Origin: Coturnix japonica
Taxonomy: Eukaryota; Chordata; Aves; Galliformes; Phasianidae
Assembly (NCBI RefSeq): GCF_001577835.2
Contig: NC_029521.1
Location: forward strand, 4,159,854 to 4,223,853
Direction: 5' to 3'
Length of the DNA stretch: 64,000 nt
A program made the position numbers and the translations under genes. Positions 26,201 to 35,500 of this stretch are shown here, piece by piece. Below the pieces are notes generated by a model. The model made no database searches, was not told the DNA's origin, and saw only the letters and a list, made by a program, of their open reading frames with translations. The first letter of the stretch is position 1, and every line of letters starts with the position of its first letter.

Positions 26201-29200
26201 TAACATGGACTCCTTCATAGCAACTCCAGGAGCATAATACCACATTGCATTAAGTCTGTGCCTAATGTGGTTTATCCTTTGTTTACAGGTCACTGCAATC
26301 TTTGAGGATTACACTTTGCAGTTAGCACAAACAGGTAAGTAGAAAATGATTACTGACAGTTCACAACAACACGAACTCAAGTCATCATACACAAATCTAT
26401 CTGCTACGGCCAACACTCTTCATTCATTTCTGACCAAATTCTATTAAAAAAATAAAAGCACTATCAAGAGAATTTAAAGAATCCCCTACCATGCAAGGGG
26501 TTTTCTGAACACCGGACTGGATTTTGAAAGCTGCTGCACTAATGTCTTCAAATCGAATGAGTTTGTTGTGGTTGTACAGGCCGGTCCGGCTGGTCCTGCT
26601 GCTTGACTGAGGGACGAGGGAAAGGGCATCCCCGAGTAACTCCTCATTACGGCTGACTATCTTCATTTCCCACGTCTTCACGTCCCCATTGAGGTAATCC
26701 TCCTCAACGAAATCTTTCAGTCTTTCAGGGTTGATTGGGGGTGGCCTCTGCCCAATGTGTCCATTTCTTATTGGCCCATCCTTACAAAGGCGAAGATCAC
26801 AAAGCGCTGGAGCATCTTGTTTCTTTACTTTATTCTCATCCCTGGAAACAAATAGAAACACTTAGATGATAAAAGCTGAATTCAAGCCTTTAAAATTACT
26901 CTTAAATCAATTGCACATCTCAGTTGCTCTTTGCAAGCTTCAGATTGCCAGACTAAATTATTAACATCTTAACTATCTTGTAGATGGATTGAAAGCTACT
27001 GTGACCAGTCAGTTTTTAACAAAAGCCACAGGTGACTTGACATGCAGGCAAACTGAGAAACTACCATAGCCAACTAAAGAGGAAAAATATCATGCACGCT
27101 GTCTGGGCAGGCAGACAATACTCGGTCTTTGGAAAAGAGCTGAGAGCAAGCCTGGCCTGTGATATGACTACGCAGATAGTAAACGTCTCTCTACACAAAG
27201 TATAAAGAGAAGAATCTCTTGGAAGAGATCGTTTTCTAAAAAATAAGGATGGTAGATTATGTCAGAGATGGACCATAGGCAATAGACAAAAACATTTACC
27301 AGTTTTGCCAAAGAATTTGGATTTAAGCTATGCAGTTGTTCATCAGCAGAATGGGTCAAAGCAAATGTTATCCTAATTCTAGAGCAGCAACCATGGCAAT
27401 GTGCACTGTAATAAGATCTGAAAGGAATTTGAAGAATATTTAGAAACAGCTGCTTTTTGAGCAATTGCCCCACTTCTTAATAGTCCATTTACTATGTGGT
27501 CCCATAAGCTATGCCTGAAGCTCTGCTTCCTATTACACCTCCGCTGTCCCAGCGAGGAATTCCCATAGCAACATGAGCTGCCCAAAGGGCTCTAATACTT
27601 GAATCGACGACTATACTAGTGGCATCAGTCATTCTCAAATCTTCTCTCTCCAAAATGTCTTGTATCAACACTAATTTTCTGAAACACACAAACAAGCAGA
27701 TCATTTACACAACTGTAATTTATGTTTACACTTGTGATTTACGTCGTCCCAGGAGCATTTCTTAAAGGTGATGTACCCAAAGAGCACACACGGTGTTTTC
27801 AAATTAAATGGCCTATCAGGTAGGTCTGTTATATACTTGTCTGCCCATTTCTTCTCCTTTGTAGGTTAAAGAGTTGGAACATTTAGTAAAGATGTTTGAC
27901 TTGCAGTGTTAGGTCTCATGCATGTTAGTGAACTTAATGCAAACACGAGAATCAGATCAAACTGGCTCCTCGGTGAACTTGTTATGGCACAGCCCGTGGA
28001 TCTGGGAACTAAATGTGGCTATTGCATAAACAACAGCTGTCGTGATGTAAGAGACCACATCTCTGCTAGGAGCTCATCTCAACGCCCCCAAAAAGTAAAA
28101 CCATTTTCTACACCACGGTAGCCGATTACCACTCCAAAAAGAGTAGAACATACACATCTTATCTCTAATTCTCTAATCATGTTACCTAAAGTGTTTAGCA
28201 AGCATTAGCAATGAATGATATTATACTGGGTTTCAGCAGAGAGTGAAATACCAACATAAAATTTAACTTGAGCAAAAAATTATGATTTTTCTGGGTGATA
28301 TTTTTTTTTTATCTGACTGGAGTTTGAGATAGGAAAAACACTCTCACTTTCTCCTGGATCCTGTTGCAATAAACTACAAGTCTGTTAGAAAAGTCAAAAG
28401 CGAGCACAAAAAGCCCGCTGATAAACCAGGATTCTGCTGGAAAGTACGAATTACAGGGCAACATCTCCCAGTTCTAGAGCCATCAAATGTTTCCTTATCA
28501 GCCAATATAAAGACAAAATAAATACTGATTTTTGGCCCTATTCTGAGATTTCCCTAGTTTTTTTTGGTACTCTTGTGAACACTGAGTATCTGCCAAAGTC
28601 CCTAATGCAGACAGTGTCTATCTTAGAACCATTAAAAAAATAAGTCAAATATTAAAAATATATAATCTTTAAAAGCTTGAGATAGTTTTAAAGCATATCT
28701 GAAGCATAAACAGTACATCATATGGAAACAATCATCTCTTTGCATATGAGAGTTCAGCAGCCTCGTTAAAAAAGGAACTTCATCTTCCTATTTTACACAC
28801 TATTTCCTTCAGATTCATAATTTTTCTCCTTCTACATCTATATATCTCAGCTACTTTGGTGAATGACATTTCCCCCATTGAACCCATCTGGGTGAACACA
28901 TCTGCTTTTCAACCTACAAGGTAAGCAGCGGTTTTAGTTGTGACAATGGATCACAAACAAGCGACTAATACCCCGTTCAATATATCCACCTCCTCCAACA
29001 CAGCCCACAAGCTTTGCACAAGCCACCTCAGGATTCATTTCCCTTATAGGAGCAGCCAACACAAGCAGTGAGACAGGCAAACACCAACCCATGTCTATGG
29101 GAAGACATGGGAATGCATGGTTCCTTGTCCAGTGGTCATGCCCAACAGACCAAAGTGCAGAGCCAATGTAAATACAGACCCTGGTGCTAGAAAACACCAC

Positions 29201-32200
29201 TCCTTTCAAATGAATTGCTGTTCCTTTTTTGGAGTTTGTTTAGCAAAGTTTTCACAACAAAGTCTGTTTATCTCCAGCGTAAAACAAATATCCATCTGGA
29301 AAGTTTAGTGGCATGGTTACAGAACAGGCCATTTTACCTTTAAAGTGATTAGTAAAAGCAAACATGGAAAATGAAACAACTTATAAACCTACTTTTTCGA
29401 GAACAGCTGTTCAGCATAACTGCAAAAAAATAAAAGAGAAGATCCATATGCAGACATTCCACAAATAATTAAGGAACTGGAAGAATTAGCATATTTATCA
29501 ACAGACAGCTTTAAACAACTTCAAGTCTCAAAGCCAACACAAAGACAGTCTGTGCTGAAACGTACTCCTACAGAGATAAAACACAACGACCCAGAATGGA
29601 GCTCTGTTTCCAGGCTGCTTTCTTGGAATACGCTGGTATTTTCTCATCAAGTCACACAGGATTGGGGAAAACAAGCTTGGAAAAATGGTAATATTAATAC
29701 AACAATGAATTATGAAAAGCAACAAAAATAATGTTTGGAAGACATAGCAATGAGAGTGCACGCTATACCCAATACCCAACAAACAGTTGTCTTTGTTACA
29801 GGGAGAAAGAAAGGCCCATGCAGCTATGCTGTGATGACAGGACAATTAGAAGTCCTGGCACACACAGACTGAGTTCTTCTGGGTTCCTGTGGGAACAGAT
29901 CAAATCAGGTTAAACTCATTGTCATAGGTTGCTATGAGGGGCACTCATATAAATGGGCTCCTGAAAATACAGTGCGTTTTAAGGCAGAAAAGAACATCCT
30001 CCCTGAAAACTCAGCAATTTCCACAGCCGTTTTTGTCACCTGCATTCACAGTGGTACAGACTTACTGTGAGGAGGGGCTGACAGCACAGTAGAAGCTCCA
30101 TATTGTATTTTAGCATCCTTGAAGCTCTGTGCCATGACAAGAATTTCAAACTCCACTACATCAGTCAGACAGATGCAAGCACAAAGTGGCTGGTGCTAAG
30201 CCTGAGTGCCACATCAAACCATCCCACTGAATCGGGATTGACCTGTAACCCAACATAGCAGCACATGCAGACAGACATACATATATGCACATGTAATCTA
30301 TACATGGATTTCTTTTACTTCATTCTTTTTAATGTTATTTTGGGGAGGAGGTTTCCCCTTTGTTCATATCTATGCTTTGCCATCATCTTCACGTTCAAAC
30401 AGAACGGCCTGGATTGAAAAGAACCTCAAAGATCATCTAGTTTCAGCCCCCCTGCAGCAGCCTATTCAAGCTGGCCTAGAAAGAGAAAATATGGAAGAAT
30501 CCAAAATTGCTTTAGACAGCAAAAGCTGTCATACAAATGTTGCCAAATCATGCAGAACGCAGTAATATCCTCCCCTAAACAGAAATACAATATGAGTGAA
30601 TAGGAGCTCACCTTTGATGACAGAAAGTGGGGCACAGACAGACAGTGTGACTTGCTTAATACTCCTGCAGGAAGTTCATAGTAGGGCTACTTATTCGAGT
30701 GTCTTAAAGATGAGGAGATCATGGCTTAGCTCCTAGCCTACATAGCGCAAATGCTGGAGGATATGTGCATGTGTGGCCATCTACCACAAGCAGGTACAAA
30801 ACAACCAAATCTTGACACAGAGCCCACTGCAGGCAATGGTAACTCCACTTGCCCTATGCAGCACTTTGACACAATTATGTGGTATTACAAAGAGTCCAAA
30901 TAAAGCTGATGCTCATGCAGGGAATAACCAGGCCTCATTATTTTGAAATAAGGTACTTCTGTTTCAGCACTTCAGAGTAACAGCAGCTGGAGCCCAGCGA
31001 TGTATCTGCATTCAATGGTGTTTATAACCCATCCCCACTCTTCTGTACCCATTACTATCATGCCTTTGCTTGCTACTGGCACTAGCAAGTAGGTGCCAGC
31101 TGCAAAAAAGACAACATGAGGAAAAAATAACCTGAATGCAAGAGGAACTCATAAGGTCTGGGATACCTCCGCTCCAGCACCTCCCAAGCATCCCTCCTAC
31201 AGACAGCTCTGAGCTCCTTGCAAAGAACTCTCAAGTTGTGAAGGTCAGATGGTCAGCACAGAACTCTGCATGCAGCTTGATAGATAAAACTCTTACAGTT
31301 TTAGAGGTTGACACTTCCTCTTGAAGCTAAACCTATTCTGAATTGAGATGCTGTCTTGTGATTAACGCATCTCATAATTCACCCGTACTACGGAATGGAT
31401 GACATAAACCGAATGAGAAGGAAAACCACTGTTTTGTGATTAAATGATTGGCTGAAGTTTCTCAGTTCACTGCAGACATGCTGTGTGACTTTGGGCAAGC
31501 CATTCTTCAGGTAGAAGAGTGGGAACTTCTCATTCCTTTTGGTGTCTTTTCTCTCAAGCTGTCTGTTCTATGGAGGCTATGTTTATTGGGAAAACATGCT
31601 TTTAATATTACAGACTTAAGCAACAATTTGTAGGAAGTGGGACATTACGACAAATCTCAGGATGGCCCAGGTTGTCAGGGACACCAACCTCCACATTGAA
31701 CACCAGCGCAGGCTGCCCAGGGCCCCATCCAACCTGTCCCTGAACACCTCCAGGGATGGACAGTGCACCCGCAGCCTCTCTGGGCAGCTGTTCCATTGCC
31801 CCTTTTTTATCCAATATCTGGGAACATCAGACCTTGATGGCAGCATCCAAATAACCAAACAGGGGGAGAAAACTAGGGAAGAGGTTAAGAGTGAGGTTGT
31901 GCCAACATGGCTGTGTCACACAGGTGCAGCCCCACAGTCAGAGTCATGCAATGACTCTGGACACTTCCTAAATTCCCCCCTTGTCTTAACAGAGTAATAC
32001 AGACAGATTATAAACACTGGAACAAAGCTAACTGTAGGCTGTCTATCACAGCAGGATGCTCTATGAGCCATCCCAAGGTAAACTTTGGGCAATCCATAGG
32101 CCTGCCTGAGATTTTCCTAATGCAGTGCTTACAGAGAAGTCAGAGATATGAATATCAGCTGCAAGTACTCACAGCTCCACTGCTGCCAGTGGATGACTCC

Positions 32201-32590
32201 AGGAGCACCTCACAGCCACAGAGCTCTGGGAGACATTGGAAAATTACAAACCACCTCTTTTTTTTCTTTAGAAAGGAAAGGAAAATAGAAATCATTACCT
32301 ATACAGCACAGCGACTAAATAAACAACGAGGCGAAGCAAAACTCCAACTACAACATGGTAAGGAGGCAGGAGGGGTCCAGGGGAGTTCATGTCCACAGGC
32401 CTGGATCTGGGTGGACCTGAAGGGCTGACCGAGGTCCCTGCAGGGAAAAAGGAGCTCTAGTTCTAAGTCAGACAGCAATACTCTCCAACCTTTGCCAGAA
32501 AGGATCGTAGTCTTCATCTTCCCTGTAGCGGTCCCTGGGAGTTCTGTTTTTTAACACCCTGGAGTAGATCAACTGAGCTGCAAAATTCAT
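8166..32590 (-). CDS. PLP-dependent L-threonine/L-serine dehydratase-like enzyme with ACT-like domain, 11 exons
   Basis: Exons in gene order are 32590-32490, 26841-26490, 24211-24095, 23632-23391, 19796-19631, 19122-19026, 18178-18103, 17263-17138, 16003-15836, 15528-15471 and 8264-8166. They total 1,602 bases, giving 533 residues and a TGA, with every splice phase agreeing. The fold-type II PLP domain runs from about 128 to 440. It shows TGSVKERG with the Schiff-base lysine at 177, SDGNF at 201-205 (the asparagine loop), PAGGHCGLL at 301-309 in the place of the glycine phosphate loop, and CSGNVD at 432-437. An ACT-like domain follows at about 454-525. The arrangement matches the medium form of threonine ammonia-lyase, which turns threonine into 2-oxobutanoate and ammonia, often also serine into pyruvate. 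Substrate is not proven: serine racemase activity is an alternative. Residues 1-124 are an extension absent from bacterial relatives. The 5' end is the least sure part. Confidence 0.88.
8612..8810 (-). mobile_element. CR1 LINE 3' fragment
   Basis: The sequence begins with the reverse complement of the CR1 3' end (AGAATCATAGAATGGCC), followed by the conserved block with AACCAGCAGCCCAGGCTGCC and GCCTTGAATGCCTGCAGGG. It is a 5'-truncated, non-coding piece of the avian LINE in the same orientation as the host gene. Confidence 0.9.
11031..11272 (+). mobile_element. CR1 LINE 3' fragment
   Basis: Reads CTGGGACAGGGGAGGTTTAG through to the CCAGGCCATTCTATGATCC end, the diagnostic CR1 3' terminus. It lies antisense to the host gene in its last intron. 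The 5' part is truncated, as is normal for CR1. Confidence 0.9.
13804..13829. repeat. T-rich tract
   Basis: TTTTTTGTTTGTTT followed by a run of T. Simple sequence inside an intron, with no sign of a retroposed gene beside it. Confidence 0.6.
15280..15303. repeat. GT microsatellite
   Basis: An uninterrupted run of twelve GT units, about 170 bases from exon 10 of the dehydratase-like gene. Confidence 0.9.
15471..15528 (-). CDS. exon 10 of the dehydratase-like gene
   Basis: Nineteen codons (VLDIRQERTFVTSELFTIE) after the split Arg, forming central strands of the ACT-like domain. The acceptor ACCTAG has no long pyrimidine tract. The donor is GTAAGA. Confidence 0.85.
15836..16003 (-). CDS. exon 9 of the dehydratase-like gene
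   Basis: Fifty-five codons between split codons. VAIAICSGNVD closes the PLP domain (the SGGN-like segment near the cofactor ring in the family). RVCRFSLVISDCPADVSKLL opens the ACT-like regulatory domain. Confidence 0.9.
17138..17263 (-). CDS. exon 8 of the dehydratase-like gene
   Basis: Forty-one codons between split codons, with LLEYERATVDAEGAIGLAAL, the family's helix with the conserved E-x-x-G-A pattern, ending ELKGK. Two GT donors lie seven bases apart. The downstream one (AAAAG then GTACAG) keeps the frame into exon 9 and restores KGKRVAIA. The upstream one (AAGG then GTAAAA) would shift the frame. Confidence 0.9.
17727..17926 (+). mobile_element. CR1 LINE 3' fragment
   Basis: Starts within CACCCAGAGGGTGGTGATGC and ends CAGGCCATTCTATGATG. 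Severely 5'-truncated and antisense to the host gene, in the intron between exons 7 and 8. Confidence 0.9.
18103..18178 (-). CDS. exon 7 of the dehydratase-like gene
   Basis: A small 76-base exon encoding VSGLCFGSNSLQLTGKLVDK then VVAV, with split codons at both ends. The VDKVVAVS(E)ED junction with exon 8 reproduces the family's VDxxVxVSExE element. Confidence 0.9.
19026..19122 (-). CDS. exon 6 of the dehydratase-like gene
   Basis: Thirty-two codons plus one base. GVESESFPVLQQSLKAG continues the large domain in the usual GVEP-like position. The exon ends FYG plus a G that pairs with AT of exon 7 to give Asp. The acceptor is TTTGCTTTCCCCAG and the donor GTGAGC. Confidence 0.9.
19348..19510 (-). 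mobile_element. CR1 LINE 3' fragment
   Basis: Begins AGAATCACAGAATGGCCTGG and runs to CATCCACAGCCTCCTTGGG. It is sense to the host gene and lies about 120 bases past the exon 5 donor. A short fused open frame across it and exon 5 has no meaning. Confidence 0.9.
19631..19796 (-). CDS. exon 5 of the dehydratase-like gene (phosphate loop)
   Basis: Fifty-five codons after the split Glu. LSGLGTMGLEIYEQ matches the typical (A)GQGTxGLEI element of the family. AVIFPAGGHCGLLAGSAA holds the PLP phosphate loop, with His-Cys where relatives usually have glycines. A CR1 copy of the same orientation begins about 120 bases past the GTAAGT donor. Confidence 0.92.
19797..23390 (-). other. intron 4 of the dehydratase-like gene
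   Basis: A 3.6-kb intron. A purine-rich tract lies at 22,627-22,718, and the rest looks unique. A 127-codon open frame on the + strand near 21,474-21,857 shows no family resemblance or splice context, so I treat it as chance. Confidence 0.55.
22627..22718 (+). repeat. purine-rich (A/G) tract
   Basis: About 90 bases almost wholly A and G, ending in several A runs and GGGG. Low-complexity sequence inside an intron. Confidence 0.7.
23391..23632 (-). CDS. exon 4 of the dehydratase-like gene
   Basis: Eighty codons plus two bases, from DQQRKGVIVASDGNFSMA to the LYLEE end. It holds the asparagine loop SDGNF and the Rossmann-like small-domain strands with VFVIMSTSTSPARVKMCREY. The donor is the consensus GTAAGT. 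Confidence 0.92.
23858..23986 (+). mobile_element. CR1 LINE 3' fragment
   Basis: A very short CR1 end, from AGGCTGGATGTGGCTCTGGG to the terminal ATTCTATG-like repeats (ATTCTATGCTTCTGTGATTC). It lies about 110 bases from the exon 3 donor, antisense to the host gene. Confidence 0.88.
24095..24211 (-). CDS. exon 3 of the dehydratase-like gene (PLP lysine)
   Basis: Thirty-nine codons in phase 0 at both ends. They run from YSRLSKLYGVDIYLKKEF to LLTSLPQ and contain TGSVKERG, the lysine motif of threonine and serine dehydratases and serine racemase. The residue before the lysine is Val where most relatives have Phe. The acceptor is TTCTGTTCTCCAG and the donor GTATAA. No other reading frame of this stretch gives family-like sequence. 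Confidence 0.92.
26289..26334 (+). other. exon-like segment with consensus splice sites, antisense to the dehydratase-like gene
   Basis: On the + strand a 46-base segment is preceded by CCTTTGTTTACAG and followed by the perfect donor AG-GTAAGT. It could be an exon of an antisense non-coding RNA. No partner exon was identified, so it may be chance. Confidence 0.25.
26490..26841 (-). CDS. exon 2 of the dehydratase-like gene
   Basis: This is the largest exon, 117 codons after the split Arg. The acceptor is TTTGTTTCCAG and the donor GTAGGG. It carries most of the N-terminal extension (polar, containing HIGQRPPPINPERLKDF and VKTWEMKIVSRNEELLGDA), then enters the catalytic fold at IRFEDISAAAFKIQSG and ends QKTPCM, which continues as YSRLSKLYG in the next exon. 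Confidence 0.88.
30397..30478 (-). mobile_element. degraded CR1 fragment
   Basis: AACGGCCTGGATTGAAAAGA followed by AAAGATCATCTAGTTTCAGC resembles the reverse-complemented 3' region of an older CR1 subfamily. Only about 80 bases are recognisable. Confidence 0.6.
31655..31810 (-). mobile_element. CR1 LINE fragment, divergent subfamily
   Basis: Reads CTCAGGATGGCCCAGGTTG, then CAGGCTGCCCAGGGCCCCAT and CTGTCCCTGAACACCTCCAG, the block typical of a CR1 subfamily different from the others here. It lacks the terminal 8-base repeats. Confidence 0.8.
32490..32590 (-). CDS. exon 1 (candidate) of the dehydratase-like gene
   Basis: It encodes 33 residues plus two bases (AG), which exon 2 completes to Arg. 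The peptide opens MNFAAQLIYSRVLKNR and ends EDYDPFWQ, a strongly biased polar stretch that looks coding. The donor (AG followed by GTTGGA) is weak. There is no CpG island and the ATG context is poor. The sequence before CTCAGTTG also resembles a splice acceptor (ATTTTGCAG), so the true start may lie in an exon further upstream. The basic first 23 residues could be a mitochondrial presequence, which is inference only. Confidence 0.55.
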
Positions 32591-35500
32591 TATAATTCTG
32601 GGTGCAAAGCACAGCAGGAGGGACGCACTTCGCCTGCTGGCACCGCCAGCCCTGCACTGCTTGGGTGGGAAGAGCAGGTGACTCGTTGGGAGCAGCAATA
32701 CAGGGGGAGTGGGGGAGGGGAAGTGACTTTGAGAGAGGGTTGCTGCTATTTAAAGAGATTATTCTGGAGGCCAACCTGTCCTTGTCAATTTGAGTCAGGG
32801 CCTGGATTATGCTGGGTGACATTCTGTTAGCAGGACACTTGAAGCTTTACTTACTTACCGCTGAGCTGCAGAGCATGATCTGGGCTTACTGCAGGGCCCA
32901 CGATTTAACAACACGCTCTAGGGGTGATGCAAGTAGCAAGGAAGACCCAACTTCTTCTTGTGGTGTTTGAGACACATGCACATCTAAGATAGAGAACTTG
33001 CATACTGTAATCCAACCCAGGCTGTGACCTGACCCCCTCCACAGAGTACTCTGACCAGTATAATGGACTGCTTAATAGGGAAGAGTCATTATAAATGATT
33101 TAATAGTCCTCTGGGAGCTCTAGGAAGCCCTGAGCCATGTTGTTGGAGCCTTCCTTACACAGGTATGGCAGATAGGTCCACACTCTTTGGACTGGAACAC
33201 AGAAAAAGCTCTAGATTCACAACTTCTTCCTTAGTCTCACATCCTCAAAGCTTTTGCCCTTTGCTTTCCAGTGGTGGATGTGCAATCCGTGGAGCTGCTT
33301 GTGGTGCACATGGCCATAACCCTGCAGCCTGCTGCTGTCAGAAGCAAGGAGACCAAAAGGCAGTCGGCCCTAAGACTCAAGTTTGGGATGGCTTCACTGG
33401 TGCCTTGAAGCCAAGAGAGAAGGTGGGTGGAACTGCCACTTACTCAAAACACACGTGAAATGTTGCACAGGAAAGGGAAAATAAAACAGTTAAAACAGCA
33501 GTACCTGGCTTTAAGATGGCTGGGAGTCCTGAGTGGTTGACTGGATTCCTTAATCTCCCAGCAGCAACATGTGAGGAACACAACAACTTGCAGAAAAACA
33601 AAAAATGGGTCAAGTCCAACATTTTATGTTGGTGGTTAGAACTTCCTCAGGGAAAACACAGAAGAGGTGCTATTCCAGGCACTGCTCAAGTGTTTTTGGT
33701 GGAGAATGATGAATGCAAAACGCACGTGAACAAAACTTACCACAGGCTTATCGTACCATTTTTAAGAAGTTTGAAGTCAGAAAGAGCAACATATCTTAAC
33801 TATAGAGTCAGAAGTGATAAACAAACCTGCACACTAGCTAATGCTTGAGACTACAGGAATTCATCTCCCTACCAAATAAGGCCCAGATCTGTGGCTAGCA
33901 CTTGCAAACCAAGAAAGAATGGTAAGGGTATTTTGAGGATAATTTGATCAAGCACCAAGGATTTCTCAGGACAGAAGTACATGAAGAACTGAATCAGTGT
34001 CCTTCAAAGATACCACCAAACAAGCAGTCCATCAGGGGAAAAGGGTACATGGAATCTCCTGCTGTGGATTTAGGCCCGCCTCAAGCATCCTCTCAACATC
34101 CTTACCTAAGCGCGTGCTGGAAATGCTGACTGTGCATCGTGGTAATTGCTGTAAGTTAACTATGACCATTTTCTGAGCTGCTTATTTCCTTAATGAGAGA
34201 TAAACGGTTAAACACACTATTATTAGATGCGTCTTCTTTTCATTCTTGCCTGTCAAACTTCATTGTCCTTATAAGATCCTTAAGCTTTGTCTGCCACTTT
34301 ACGTACTTACCTTCATTATCTTTGCACACAGAGATGATGGCTGTAGATACCAGCCTCACTTTCCCTTTCTCAAACAGCTGGCTTTTGTCACCCTGAACAC
34401 ACGATGCCTTCTGAGCATCTCTGTGCTTCCTCTGAGCAGGACACTTCTTGTTATTTAAAAACTTTCAATACCTCATCAGTCTTTACCTAGAAATTTATTT
34501 TCGTTTTCTTCTTCCCGATATATTTCGCTAGCAAATTCCTACTTATTTGTTTTTACCAATGCAATTATTATCAGGCACTGACATATCCACTGCTGCCTAA
34601 AACCCAGGCCTCTCCAGCAGAAGGCAATACCCCATCTATGACATTTTTGGGGGCATGGTCTCACATCAGAACACCAGTGGCTCAGTATGCCTTGCAATCA
34701 ACACTAAAGGCCCCCAGTTCAGATTTACTGCTTAACCTTGCCATTTTCAACCCTGCTTATTAAAAAAATTAAGTTACACTAAAATGTAAGATTTCATTCA
34801 CTTATATCAAGGAAAACCTTTTAACATTAAGCTTTTTCTTGGTGATGGCCAGGACCTTAAATCCTAAGATTTATAAAATGAAAAATAACCCCTGAAACTT
34901 TATAAGAAGTTGTCTTGGACTTCCTTAATGAATCCCAGTCTTTGATCAAACAAAGTAGGACTTACCCTCAGCCATAACACTGCTATCTCCTGGGGGAGGG
35001 CAGTAGCACCAGTGCATGGAAGATGGTTTCTTTCCAGCGTACCACTGAGCACTGTCTACACCTACATCAAAAAGGACATTGATCACAGTGTATCATGATA
35101 TGGCTTTGAACCAGTCGGTCAAGAAGGCATCATATCCCCTTAGTGATTTCCAGGAAGGTGCTATACCCCCATAGCCATTTCCCTGATCTATATTTCTGTA
35201 AGCATCTTTTTTTCTGAGTGTCTTCGGATCAATTACCTGCATGTGGCTGCGGCCAATTGCACTTGAAACATCCAGATTGTCCTTGTTTCATTTTGGTTTC
35301 ACACTGCTCTGCAAAAGTCACCTCCCATTGTATCATCTTTTAATATCTGACCCTGCTAACCTTTCATATATAACCTTAGACTTCACTCAGTTTGAAAAAA
35401 CACAAATGCCTCTTAGCTACTGGAATGAAGTAGTTTACTTCCTTTGTATCAGTACATCTCAAATTGGACCGAGATGATCACTACCTGCAGACTGAAACTT

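Larger units (their letters stand above)
26842..32489 (-). other. first (candidate) intron of the dehydratase-like gene
   Basis: A 5.6-kb stretch between candidate exon 1 and exon 2. It holds two degraded CR1 fragments and an exon-like open stretch at 27,678-27,492 that is discussed as a finding. No tRNA or other RNA gene is recognised. Confidence 0.5.

Noticed and set aside
27168-27473. A 101-codon - strand open frame downstream of the exon-like stretch at 27.5 kb
   Set aside because: Different frame, no splice signals that fit the dehydratase phases, and no motif.
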